From JBFMCU01 sp964428225 (GTDB lineage: Bacteria; Planctomycetota; UBA1135; GCA-002686595), in the NCBI GenBank assembly GCA_964428225.1, contig CAYRXS010000111.1, positions 1 through 20,455 of the forward strand: DNA of 20,455 bases, written 5' to 3'. Positions 1-7,436 of this stretch are shown here, in pieces (within the stretch, counting starts at the first letter, position 1; every line of letters begins with the position of its first letter). The translations under genes and the position numbers were made by a program. The notes beneath the pieces are model-generated. The model had not been told where the DNA came from. It ran no database searches and saw only the letters and a list, made by a program, of their open reading frames with translations.

Positions 1-2
1 TG

Positions 3-1025
3 GTCGGCGGGGCCCCGATCGGCCCCTTCGAGGACTCCGCCGAGCTCCGCCGGACGCGCTTGGCCTTGTCGGGGCGGCTGTACGACGACCTCGAGTTCGA
101 GACCATGTGGGAGTTCGCGGACGACCCGGGGCCGACGCTCAAGAACAACTTCATCGACTTCCTGGACGTCCCCGGGATCCAGAATGTCCGCGTGGGCTAC
201 TTCCGGGAGCCCATGGGGCTCGAGCAGAACACGAGCGCCAAGTACATCACCTTCATGGAGCGCTCCCTGACCGCCGGGCTCGCGCCGGCGCGGGGGCTCG
301 GCGTGATGATCCACGGCACCGAGCTCGCGAACCGCATGACGTGGGCCGCCGGGATCTTCCGGCAGATGGACGACGAGATCGGCGCCCTCTCCATGGGCGA
401 GGCCGAGCTCACGGGAACCGCCCGCGTCACCGGCGCGCCGTGGTTCGAGGACGGCGGCGCGAGCGCGCTCCACCTCGGCGCTTCCCTCAGCGTCCGGGGC
501 GCGAACGAGGGGGTCATCGGCTACGGTTCCCGACCGGAGTCGCACCTCGCCCCCGACCTCGTGGCCACGGGAGACATCCCCGCCGATTCCGCCACCGTCG
601 TGGGGCTGGAGGCGGCGACGGTCCTCGGCCCCGCCTCGTTGCAGGCCGAGTACTTCGGCGCGCGGGTCGATCCGGACACCGGATCGGAGCTCGACTTCTC
701 CTCCTGGTTCGTCACCGCGAGCTGGTTCCTCACCGGAGAGCACCGCGCGTATCGTCCGCACCAGGGCGGGTTCGGTCCGATCGACGTCGAGAGCCCCGCC
801 ATCGGCCGCGGTCGGGGCGCCGGCGCGTGGGAGCTGGCCGCTCGCCTGTCGGCCATCGACCTGGACGACGGCCCCATCGCGGGGGGAGAGCTGACCGACC
901 TGACCCTGGGGGTGAACTGGTACCTCTCCCGCAACGTCCGGATGATGGCGAACTACATCCGCGCGGACCTGGAGTCGGGAGGAGCGGCGGACATCCTGAT
1001 GCTCCGGCTCCAGCTCGCTTACTAG
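3..1025 (+). CDS. Phosphate-selective porin O/P family protein, C-terminal part (5' end outside window)
   Basis: This is an outer-membrane beta-barrel porin of the OprO/OprP (Porin_O_P) type, expected to form an anion- or phosphate-permeable channel. The frame is open from the first bases of the window. It reads through a stretch resembling ELRRTRLALSGRLYDDLEF and then FADDPG, the arginine-rich segment and first strands typical of this family, so the signal peptide and N-terminus lie outside. Other family-like segments are the VRVGYFREPMGLEQ strand and the C-terminal NWYLSRNVRMMANYIRAD strand. The protein ends LMLRLQLAY, alternating hydrophobics with a terminal aromatic residue, which is the usual recognition signal of the barrel assembly machinery and implies a diderm cell. 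Alternating polar/apolar strands fill the rest. The stop codon TAG (1023-1025) overlaps the stop of the convergent neighbour. No substrate can be assigned from sequence alone. Confidence 0.85.
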   Translation, partial: VGGAPIGPFEDSAELRRTRLALSGRLYDDLEFETMWEFADDPGPTLKNNFIDFLDVPGIQNVRVGYFREPMGLEQNTSAKYITFMERSLTAGLAPARGLGVMIHGTELANRMTWAAGIFRQMDDEIGALSMGEAELTGTARVTGAPWFEDGGASALHLGASLSVRGANEGVIGYGSRPESHLAPDLVATGDIPADSATVVGLEAATVLGPASLQAEYFGARVDPDTGSELDFSSWFVTASWFLTGEHRAYRPHQGGFGPIDVESPAIGRGRGAGAWELAARLSAIDLDDGPIAGGELTDLTLGVNWYLSRNVRMMANYIRADLESGGAADILMLRLQLAY

Positions 1026-2281
1026 CTACGCGACACCTTGTCGATCGCCGCCTCGATGTCCCCGATGATGTCGCCGGGGCTCTCGAGGCCGACGGAGATG
1101 CGGACCGCGGCGGGCCCTTCCCCGCCGTAGGAGGAGTGGGTCATGCTCGTGGGCATCTCGATCAGGGTCTTCGTGTGCCCGAGGCTTACGGCGAGGGTCA
1201 GGGAATAGGCGTCGTGGGCGATCGTGTCAACGAACTCCTCGGCGTGCACCCTCTCGGGATCGCACTCGAAGTAGATCATGTTCCCCGGCGCGAAGTCCCC
1301 GTCGAAGTCACAGAGCTGCTTCCGGGCGAGCTCGCGCTTGGGATAGCTCTCGAGGCCGGGGTAGCTCACGCGCGTGACGGTCGGGTGATCCTCGAGCCAC
1401 CGCGCCAGCTTGTCCGCGGTGTACTGTTGGCGTTTCAGGCGCAGGGCGAGGGTGGGAAGCCCGTAGACCATGATCGCCCAGGCCGACTTCGCGGAGAGGA
1501 TTCCCCCGAAGTCCTTGCGGTACAGGAGCAGCTTCATGAGCAGCTCCTCGGGACAGATGAGCGCGCCCCCGATCTCGGTACCGAAGCCGCCGAGGTTCTT
1601 CGTGAGGCTGTGGAGCACGATGTCCGCGCCGAATTCGAGCGGACGCTGGGCGAAGGGCGTGGCGAAGGTGTTGTCGACCAGGATCATGAGCTGGCGATCG
1701 GGCGAGCGCTCCCGGTTGACGTCGTCCGCGAGCTCCCGCACCGCGGCGATGTCGATGATGTCGAGGGTCGGATTCACCGGCGTCTCGAAGTAGAGGACCC
1801 GCGTGCGGTCGGAGATGTGCTCGCGCAGGGCGTCGCGGTCGTTCATGTCGATCCGCGCCACGTGGTAGCCCATGTTCGGGTACCAGTTCGTGAACAGGGA
1901 GTGCGTGCAGCCGTAGACGATCGGGTGGGCGATCACCTCGTCGCCGGGCACGAGCACGGAGCCCATCGAGGCCGAGATCGCGGCCATCCCCGAGGCGAAG
2001 GTCAGGCAGCACTCTCCCCCTTCCACGTCGGCCAGCTCGCCCTCCAGGATCGAGCGCGTGGGCTCGTCGAGCCGGTCGTAGATGTAGACCGGGGCCTCCC
2101 CGATGTCGGTCACGTGCTGGCCGAACTCGCTGAATCCCCGCGCCCCGCGCTTCGCCGAATCGAGCCGGTACGTGGTCGACGAGGACAGCGGCGGAGTCAC
2201 GTGGTGGCTGAAGTCCCACTTCGCCGAGTGCGAGGGACCGTGGACGAGTCGGGTCGTCGGCTTGTACTTGCTCTTGCTCAT
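1022..2281 (-). CDS. Cystathionine gamma-synthase/lyase-type PLP enzyme (Cys/Met metabolism family)
   Basis: A 419-residue fold-type I PLP enzyme of the Cys/Met metabolism family, which includes cystathionine gamma-synthase, cystathionine lyases, methionine gamma-lyase and O-acylhomoserine sulfhydrylases. Visible landmarks: the phosphate-binding FASGMAAISA (95-104), the ring-stacking/substrate region VLYFETPVNPT (162-172), the PLP-pyridine aspartate in LVDNTFATPF (D203), the Schiff-base lysine in LHSLTKNLGGFGTEIGG (K228), and the C-terminal VSLGHTKTLIEMP and AAVRISVGLE (R394). The active-site tyrosine loop is altered: YIYDRLDEPTR replaces the common Y-TRYGNPTR. The first ATG that begins conserved sequence (MSKSKYKPTTRLVHG) was chosen; a further in-frame extension upstream is arginine/proline-rich and unlike coding sequence. 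No clear Shine-Dalgarno precedes it. The exact reaction cannot be settled from sequence. Nearby thrB and thrC make homoserine-ester chemistry plausible, but a lyase role is equally possible. Confidence 0.9.
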   Translation of the reverse strand: MSKSKYKPTTRLVHGPSHSAKWDFSHHVTPPLSSSTTYRLDSAKRGARGFSEFGQHVTDIGEAPVYIYDRLDEPTRSILEGELADVEGGECCLTFASGMAAISASMGSVLVPGDEVIAHPIVYGCTHSLFTNWYPNMGYHVARIDMNDRDALREHISDRTRVLYFETPVNPTLDIIDIAAVRELADDVNRERSPDRQLMILVDNTFATPFAQRPLEFGADIVLHSLTKNLGGFGTEIGGALICPEELLMKLLLYRKDFGGILSAKSAWAIMVYGLPTLALRLKRQQYTADKLARWLEDHPTVTRVSYPGLESYPKRELARKQLCDFDGDFAPGNMIYFECDPERVHAEEFVDTIAHDAYSLTLAVSLGHTKTLIEMPTSMTHSSYGGEGPAAVRISVGLESPGDIIGDIEAAIDKVSRS

Positions 2282-2446
2282 CGGAGGAAGGAGGGCTGAG
2301 GGGCGGGGCGGCGCTCGTCGCCGAAGGAAACGACGGTGATACCTGCGCCACAGGATACCGATCGACGGGGCGGGGACGAAATCCGGGCGGCGGCGCAGCC
2401 ACCCATTCGCCACCACCATTCCATGCGGATCCGTTGAAAGAACGCA

Positions 2447-2481
2447 CGGCTCGATCGAGCGCTCCTCCCCGCGTCGAGCCG
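2447..2481 (-). terminator. Possible intrinsic terminator after the ExbD-like membrane protein gene
   Basis: A perfect 8-bp inverted repeat, CGGCTCGA (2447-2454) and TCGAGCCG (2474-2481), encloses a 19-nt loop and lies 5 nt past the stop codon of the minus-strand gene at 2487-3746. Read on the minus strand, the stem is followed by TGCGTTCTTTC, a modest U-rich tract. The long loop and weak U-tract make this only a candidate. The left arm also overlaps a 12-bp perfect palindrome GCTCGATCGAGC (2449-2460), which could fold by itself. Confidence 0.35.
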
Positions 2482-2486
2482 CGGGC

Positions 2487-3746
2487 TCAACGATTCACCA
2501 GCGCCACCCGGCACACGCGATCCTCGGAGGGAGTGTCCTTCCAGGCCCGATCGAGGAAATCCACCACGTCGGCCCACGGCAGCTCGGGATGGAGGTCGAG
2601 GACGAGGATCCCCCCGAGCTCCCAGTGCTCTCGCACCAGGGCGGCGATCACCTCGGGATCCGGCTCGAGCAGATCATCGAGGCCGTACAGGAACGGCGCC
2701 GCGTCTGGATCGTCCCCCGGGGCGATCACGAGGCAGGCGACGGCCCCCGCCCCGTTCTCCGCCCGCAGATCCCGCGGGGGTACGAGGCGCACGGGCAGGC
2801 TGCGCCGGGTCTTGCCATCGTCTCCCTCGACGAGCAGATCCAGCCCCCAGGAGTACGGCCACTCCTCGCCCCCTCGTCCGCAGATCAACGGCTCGAGCTC
2901 GGATTCCACCCAACGCCAGGGGACGCCGGGTTCGACGAACAAGGCGATTCCCCAAGGGGTAGCGTGCGATTCCTCGCCCGGAGTCCAATCCCATCGGTGC
3001 CACCCCGACCGCGCGACCCAATCCAGGTGGAACACGCTCGAGGGCGCATGCCATCGGGAAGGCCGCCTCATCTGGATCCTTCCCGTCCTAGGGGGAGGCA
3101 CCAGGTAGATGTCTCCGCCGTCGTACATCCGGAGCTCCCATTCCTTCGGATCGGGAACCCACTCGGCCGTCCAGGCGTGCGCCGGCGAGGCGAGCTCGAC
3201 CGGAGGCACGTAGTAGAAGTTCTCGACGTAGGTGGGACCATACAGATGGGCGAAGGGCAGGGCGGCGGCATAGACCCCCTGAACGAGGCAGCAGAAGGCG
3301 AGAATCGCTCCCCGGCGACGGGGTCGGAAGTGCAGGCTCACGAGAGCGACGAGGGCGAGCAGAAAGCCGGCAAGGAGGAGAACGAAGGAGACGTCGAACC
3401 AGAACGGATCCTCGCTCGGATTCCCCCCCTCTCGACTGAGCGTCCGCAGAGCGAAGACCCCCGTCAGGCCTCCGCTCAACGTGAAGGCCGCGGCCGCGAG
3501 GGACCACGGGTCGTGGCGATTCTCGCGGCGGCGATCGAAGAGAATCGTCAGCCCGACGAAGGCCAGGAGGACGAGCAGGAGGAGGAACGGTGCTTGGATC
3601 AGCCGAACGTAGAGGGCCAGGCACGCCCAGAGAAAGGGAATCGCGAGCAGGTAGCTGACGAACCGCACGAACGCAGTCCGTCGGCGATCGCGGCGTCGCC
3701 GGAAGCGGCGCGAGGAGGCGCCTCGTCGTTGTGCGAGCTCCCTCAT
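2487..3746 (-). CDS. Five-helix membrane protein with duplicated ExbD/TolR-like motif, function unknown
   Basis: I do not recognise this 419-residue protein as a named family. It starts with an arginine-rich tail (7-23). Hydrophobic helices follow at about 27-48, 52-70, 82-102, 119-139 and 146-166, and then a soluble domain of about 250 residues; by the positive-inside rule that domain would be extracytoplasmic. The domain contains two similar segments: ALFVEPGVPWRWVESELEPL (about 268-287) and LVLDLHPELPWADVVDFLDR (381-400). Each has the pattern hydrophobic strand, acidic/Pro, V/L-P-W, then an amphipathic helix. This resembles the C-terminal ExbD/TolR motif (strand, D-x-x-V-P-Y, helix), and the protein ends CRVALVNR, like the final ExbD strand. 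The relation to ExbD is inference from pattern only. The start ATG is the first in frame; GAGGAG lies only 1 nt before it and a second purine run lies about 15 nt upstream. The esterase gene 75 bp upstream on the same strand may be co-transcribed. Confidence 0.7.
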   Translation of the reverse strand: MRELAQRRGASSRRFRRRRDRRRTAFVRFVSYLLAIPFLWACLALYVRLIQAPFLLLLVLLAFVGLTILFDRRRENRHDPWSLAAAAFTLSGGLTGVFALRTLSREGGNPSEDPFWFDVSFVLLLAGFLLALVALVSLHFRPRRRGAILAFCCLVQGVYAAALPFAHLYGPTYVENFYYVPPVELASPAHAWTAEWVPDPKEWELRMYDGGDIYLVPPPRTGRIQMRRPSRWHAPSSVFHLDWVARSGWHRWDWTPGEESHATPWGIALFVEPGVPWRWVESELEPLICGRGGEEWPYSWGLDLLVEGDDGKTRRSLPVRLVPPRDLRAENGAGAVACLVIAPGDDPDAAPFLYGLDDLLEPDPEVIAALVREHWELGGILVLDLHPELPWADVVDFLDRAWKDTPSEDRVCRVALVNR

Positions 3747-3821
3747 GCTCCTCGAACCCTCTCCCTCGATCGATGAGCCTACCGGATCGCGGTCGGCCTG
3801 TGTACGACACGGGAGAAGAGG

Positions 3822-4484
3822 CTAGGGATTCTCGCCGAGGAGCTCCACGAGCAGGTCTTCGTCGATGCGGTGGCCGCCGTCGTGGCGGACGAGCTCGAGG
3901 GGGAGGTTCGCGTCCTCGAGGCGGGCGATCTCCGCCTCGGCGCGGCCGGAGCGGAGGAAGGGATCGCGCCGGCCGAGGACCAGGGTGAAGCCCGCGGGCG
4001 GGAGCTTCGCCCGGAACGCGTCGAGGTCGAGGTCCGGGGGCGCGCTCCCCGCCCAGAGCGTCACCCGGTCGGGGCGCACCGCACCGCTCGCGATCCACCG
4101 GCAGGCGGCGGCCGCGCCCTGGGAGAAGCCGAAGACGTGGACGGAAACGGCCTCGCGCGAGAGCTCGCCGAAGATCCGCGCGTGCAGGGCGTCGAGCCAG
4201 GCGAGCTGGTCCGCGATCTCGCCCTCGCGCTCGACCTTCGTCATCCACGAAGCCCCCACGTCCCCCCGCGAGCCCTGCAGGTAGAAGCGCGAGAGCCCCT
4301 CGGGGGCCACGAAGAGCCGGCGCGACGAGCGGATCGGCTCGAAGGCGCCCAGGAAGACCTCCGCGGAGTGCCCGTAGCCGTGGAGCGCGAACCAGACCTC
4401 CCGCACGTCCCCCCCGGGGCTCCCGAGCAGGCCGTAGCGCGCCGTCCGCTCCACCCGCATCCGCTCGTAGTGCACCTTTCCCAT
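3822..4484 (-). CDS. Serine esterase, phospholipase/carboxylesterase-type alpha/beta hydrolase
   Basis: A 220-residue alpha/beta hydrolase of the phospholipase/carboxylesterase (Abhydrolase_2-like) group, cytoplasmic with no signal peptide, probably hydrolysing small acyl esters. The oxyanion-hole segment is LHGYGHS (34-40). The nucleophile elbow is GFSQG, with Ser121 inside VHVFGFSQGAAAACRW. The acid is probably Asp174 in LVLGRRDPF, and the base is His205 in HDGGHRI. The triad order and spacing, and the overall length close to 220 residues, fit the family. ATG at 4484 was chosen. A second ATG eight codons on (MRVERT) is possible, but the first has a -10-like hexamer TAGGAT six bases upstream, consistent with a leaderless transcript, and there is no Shine-Dalgarno. 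The gene is divergent from the K+ channel gene, with only 60 bp between start codons. The substrate is unknown. Confidence 0.88.
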   Translation of the reverse strand: MGKVHYERMRVERTARYGLLGSPGGDVREVWFALHGYGHSAEVFLGAFEPIRSSRRLFVAPEGLSRFYLQGSRGDVGASWMTKVEREGEIADQLAWLDALHARIFGELSREAVSVHVFGFSQGAAAACRWIASGAVRPDRVTLWAGSAPPDLDLDAFRAKLPPAGFTLVLGRRDPFLRSGRAEAEIARLEDANLPLELVRHDGGHRIDEDLLVELLGENP

Positions 4485-4490
4485 GGGCCC

Positions 4491-4496
4491 ATCCTA
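4491..4496 (-). promoter_or_regulatory. -10-like hexamer for esterase gene (leaderless start)
   Basis: TAGGAT on the minus strand ends 6 nt before the esterase ATG (4484), and there is no Shine-Dalgarno. The position is what is expected if transcription starts at or next to the start codon. I see no convincing -35 at 15-18 nt. It lies back to back with the K+ channel promoter, so the two initiation sites share this 60-bp gap. Confidence 0.45.
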
Positions 4497-4509
4497 GCGA
4501 AGCGCCCCG

Positions 4510-4537
4510 TTGGAATCGCCGGGCCGATCCGTACCCT
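4510..4537 (+). promoter_or_regulatory. Sigma-70-like promoter of the K+ channel gene (leaderless start)
   Basis: TTGGAA (4510-4515), a 16-nt spacer, then TACCCT (4532-4537), 7 nt before the ATG at 4545. Four of six -35 bases match the TTGACA consensus, and the -10 has the T-A-N-N-N-T form. No ribosome-binding sequence lies between the hexamer and the ATG, which points to a leaderless mRNA. Confidence 0.5.
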
Positions 4538-4544
4538 GGTGTCC

Positions 4545-5363
4545 ATGGGCGAGGAGGAGCAGAGAGAGCTGACCGGCTGGCGCGCTCGCGGACACGAGAT
4601 CATCTTCGAGTCGGACACGCCCGCGGGGAAGGCCTTCGACGTCGCCCTGATCGCGGCGATCTTCCTGAGCCTCACGGTCATCGCACTCGAGAGCGTGGAA
4701 GACATCAGGGAGCGGTGGGGAACCACCCTGCGCGCTGCGGAGTGGGTCTTCACGGTTCTGTTCACCCTCGAGTACGTCCTGCGCCTCTCGTGCGTCGGCC
4801 GGCCGAGCCGCTACGCGAAGAGCTTCTTCGGGATCGTCGATCTCGTCGCCTTCCTGCCCGCCTACGTGAGCGCGCTGGTCCCCGGCGCCCAGGTAACGCT
4901 CGTCGTCCGCACGATCCGGATCCTGCGAATCTTCCGGATCCTGAAGCTCGCGGCCTACGTCACGGAAGCCGAGGCCCTGATGCGCGCCCTGCGCGCGAGC
5001 CGGCGCAAGATCGCCGTCTTCCTCTTCACGGTCTTCACCCTCGTGGTGATCTTCGGCTCGCTCATGTTCATCATCGAGGGGCCGGACAACGGGTTCTCCA
5101 GCATCCCCCGCGGCATGTACTGGGCCATCGTCACGCTGACCACCGTCGGCTACGGCGACATCTCGCCCCAGACCGATCTCGGGCAGGCGATTTCCGCGGT
5201 GATCATGGTGCTCGGCTACGGCATCATCGCGGTCCCCACCGGCATCGTCACCGCCGAGCTCGTCGCGACGAAGGACGTCTCGGGCCAGGCCTGCCCCCAG
5301 TGCAGCGCGGAGGGGCACGACGTGGATGCGGCCTACTGCCGCGTCTGCGGGGCGAAGCTCTAG
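4545..5363 (+). CDS. Voltage-gated-type potassium channel with C-terminal zinc ribbon
   Basis: A 272-residue six-helix cation channel of the Kv-like bacterial ion transporter family, which as a tetramer passes K+ across the inner membrane. Segments: S1 31-50, S2 66-82, S3 95-112, S4 117-136, S5 157-177, pore helix about 190-201, selectivity filter TVGYGD (200-205), S6 213-235. S4 carries arginines every third residue (RTIRILRIFRILK: R122, R125, R128, R131), so voltage sensing is likely. After S6 the cytoplasmic tail has four cysteines, C250-x2-C253 and C265-x2-C268, in CPQC...YCRVCG, a predicted zinc ribbon ending in KL. Similar ribbons occur on other bacterial channels of this kind, to my recollection. 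ATG 4545 was chosen because conserved sequence begins there and a promoter hexamer sits 7 nt upstream; longer upstream frames run antisense to the esterase gene. The sulfatase-like gene follows 60 bp downstream on the same strand. Confidence 0.95.
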   Translation: MGEEEQRELTGWRARGHEIIFESDTPAGKAFDVALIAAIFLSLTVIALESVEDIRERWGTTLRAAEWVFTVLFTLEYVLRLSCVGRPSRYAKSFFGIVDLVAFLPAYVSALVPGAQVTLVVRTIRILRIFRILKLAAYVTEAEALMRALRASRRKIAVFLFTVFTLVVIFGSLMFIIEGPDNGFSSIPRGMYWAIVTLTTVGYGDISPQTDLGQAISAVIMVLGYGIIAVPTGIVTAELVATKDVSGQACPQCSAEGHDVDAAYCRVCGAKL

Positions 5364-5423
5364 TCCCACGTCCTCGATCGGGGAACGCGGTTGCGCGGGG
5401 CGTCGCTCCCGCCGAGGATACGG

Positions 5424-7436
5424 GTGGTGCCGGACGAACATCGAACGGACAGGGCTCGGACGGATGGGACCTCCGAGCGCGGTCGGGTGCGCTACCTGGG
5501 GGAAGGGCTCGTCGCGGGGCTCGTCTTCGGGGTGAGCGACTGGCTGGCGGCGGGAGTCACGCGGACTCCCCCGGGGATCGTACTGGTCGTTCTCGGCGCG
5601 GGCCTGCTCGGCGGGCTCGTGGCGGGGGGCGTCGGGGCGCTGTTGCGGAGACGGGGGGTCGCCCTCGGCCTCGTCGTCCTCGTGGGCGCCGTGCTCTGCG
5701 ACGCCTCGATCCTCTCGAAGGACGTCGATCCCCTGATCGCGGGCGGCTGGCTCGCGGTGATCGTCGTCGCCCTGCTCGCGCTGATCCTGGTGACCGCGGC
5801 CCTGGTCACTCTGCGCTTCGCGCTCGAGCGGGGATCGGGGTGGACGTGGCCCGCCCTCGTGATCGCCTCGATCCCGGGCACCTCTCTTCTGTGGTGGGTG
5901 TTTCATCGCGAGCCCCTGATGTTCTGCGTGGCGAGCGTTCTGCCCTTCGCGGTGGCGCTCCTGTGGTGCTTCCTCCCGGGGATCGGTAAGCGGGCCGAGC
6001 TCCTCGCCCTTGCGCTGGCGGTCGTCCTCCTGTCCCTGCCGACGACCCTGCTCGACCGCGACCCGCGCCTCCGCCACGAGCCGGCGCCGACCGACGCGCG
6101 GGCTCCGGAGGACGCCCCCGACGTGCTCCTCGTGATCGTCGACGCCCTGCGGAACGATCACGCGTTCGACGCCCCGGAGGGGGTGACCGAGAGCACCTTC
6201 GCGCGGGTCGCGCGCGAGGGTGTCCGCTTCGATCAGGCGATCGCGGCCTCGTCGTGGACCCTGCCCTCCGTCTCCTCGATGTTGACGTCGCTCCACCCCG
6301 CCCGCCACGGCGCGGTCACGCGGCGCCGTCCTCTTCCTCCCGGCGCCACCACCCTCGCCGAGGTCTTCCACGAGGCGGGTTACGAGACCGCGGCCTTCAC
6401 CGGCGGGGCGTTCCTCTCGCCGGGCTTCGGGCTCGATCAGGGTTTCGAGGTCTTCGATCACGAGGCCGAGGAGCGCGTCCTTCCCTTCCGCGTCTATGTG
6501 CCCCTCGCCTGGCGCCTGGTCAAGAACCGCTACGTGCCCCTGCGCTTCGTCCTCCGTCGCGTCGACGAGTACGGCGGCATGTCTTCTCTCCGCGGGCGCG
6601 TGCGCGATTGGATCGCTTCGCGGGACCGGTCGAGGCCCTTCTTCCTGCTCGTGCACACCTACCAGGTGCACGACTACCACATCTATCAGCCGGAGCCCGA
6701 CGATCCGCTCCTGGCGGGCGACGTGGAGCCGCCGGGGGACGTGGGCAATCGCCTCACCATTCACCCGGACGAGCTCCAGGGGTTCTCGCAGGAGGAGATC
6801 GACTGGCTCCACACCGTCTATCGCGGTCGGGTGGCGTTCGTCGACCGCGAGATCGGCGAGCTCCTGGCGGAGGTCGAGGCGGAGACCGCGCGCGACGGGC
6901 TGGTGACCGTCCTCACCTCCGATCACGGCGAGGGTTTCGACGTCGATCGCGGCCGCGTTCACCACGGCCGACGGTTGCACGACGACCTCCTGCGGGTTCC
7001 GTTCGTCCTGCGGGCGCCGGGCCGGCTCGAGGCGGGTCGCGTCGTCGAGGAGCTCGTGCGGGGGATCGACCTGATGCCCACCGTGCTCGAGCTCGCGGGG
7101 ATTCCCGCGCCGAGGGGGCTGGATGGCGTGTCGCTGCTGCCTCCGCTTCGCGAAGAAGGGAAGTGGCCGGCCGCCGCGTGGAGCCAGCACCACGTCGGCG
7201 AGTTTCCGCTGCTCTCCCTGCGTACCGCGCGGTGGAAGATCGTGTCGACGGCCCGGGGCGAGCTGCGCTACCGGATCGACCTCGACCCCTTCGAGGACCA
7301 CCCCGTGCCCGACGGGCTTCCCGGCTGGTTGAGCGAGCGGTGGGAGCGGCGCCGCGAGTACCTCGTCCCCCGCAGCGTGGCGGGGGGTGACGTGGGGGGC
7401 TCCGTGCGGTATCGGCTGGACGCCCTGGGTTACTGA
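5424..7436 (+). CDS. Membrane-anchored sulfatase / alkaline-phosphatase-superfamily protein
   Basis: About 670 residues: an N-terminal membrane domain of roughly six or seven hydrophobic segments (between about residues 25 and 210), then a sulfatase-fold (PF00884-like) domain facing the periplasm. Metal-site motifs are LLVIVDALRND (Asp240), SDHGEGF (Asp500, His501) and HHGRRLHDD (His513-His519). At the position of the sulfatase C/S-x-P-S-R nucleophile it has SSWTLPSVSSMLTSLHP, with Thr279 in place of Cys or Ser. A formylglycine sulfatase is therefore unlikely, and a phosphotransferase or phosphatase resembling lipoteichoic-acid synthase or phosphoethanolamine transferases is a better guess. 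The substrate is unknown. The start is uncertain. GTG 5424 is preferred because GAGGA precedes it by 5 nt; TTG 5391 or GTG 5487 are alternatives, and conserved hydrophobic sequence begins only after 5487. It lies 60 bp behind the K+ channel gene and is probably co-transcribed with it. Confidence 0.88.
   Translation: MVPDEHRTDRARTDGTSERGRVRYLGEGLVAGLVFGVSDWLAAGVTRTPPGIVLVVLGAGLLGGLVAGGVGALLRRRGVALGLVVLVGAVLCDASILSKDVDPLIAGGWLAVIVVALLALILVTAALVTLRFALERGSGWTWPALVIASIPGTSLLWWVFHREPLMFCVASVLPFAVALLWCFLPGIGKRAELLALALAVVLLSLPTTLLDRDPRLRHEPAPTDARAPEDAPDVLLVIVDALRNDHAFDAPEGVTESTFARVAREGVRFDQAIAASSWTLPSVSSMLTSLHPARHGAVTRRRPLPPGATTLAEVFHEAGYETAAFTGGAFLSPGFGLDQGFEVFDHEAEERVLPFRVYVPLAWRLVKNRYVPLRFVLRRVDEYGGMSSLRGRVRDWIASRDRSRPFFLLVHTYQVHDYHIYQPEPDDPLLAGDVEPPGDVGNRLTIHPDELQGFSQEEIDWLHTVYRGRVAFVDREIGELLAEVEAETARDGLVTVLTSDHGEGFDVDRGRVHHGRRLHDDLLRVPFVLRAPGRLEAGRVVEELVRGIDLMPTVLELAGIPAPRGLDGVSLLPPLREEGKWPAAAWSQHHVGEFPLLSLRTARWKIVSTARGELRYRIDLDPFEDHPVPDGLPGWLSERWERRREYLVPRSVAGGDVGGSVRYRLDALGY

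Noticed and set aside
107..2299. Long plus-strand open frame spanning the porin and the PLP enzyme
   Set aside because: The translation is arginine/proline/glycine-rich without recognisable motifs, and two well-supported genes occupy the same DNA in other frames. High GC makes such open frames common.
2282..2446. Possible riboswitch or attenuator in the leader of the cystathionine gamma-synthase-like gene
   Set aside because: I looked for SAM-type aptamer cores and stable alternative stems and found only short weak repeats (GGTATC twice). Not enough to claim a regulatory RNA.
3790..3815. Imperfect stem CCTGTGT-ACG-ACACGGG after the esterase gene
   Set aside because: The pairing has an A-C mismatch on the transcribed strand and there is no U-tract.
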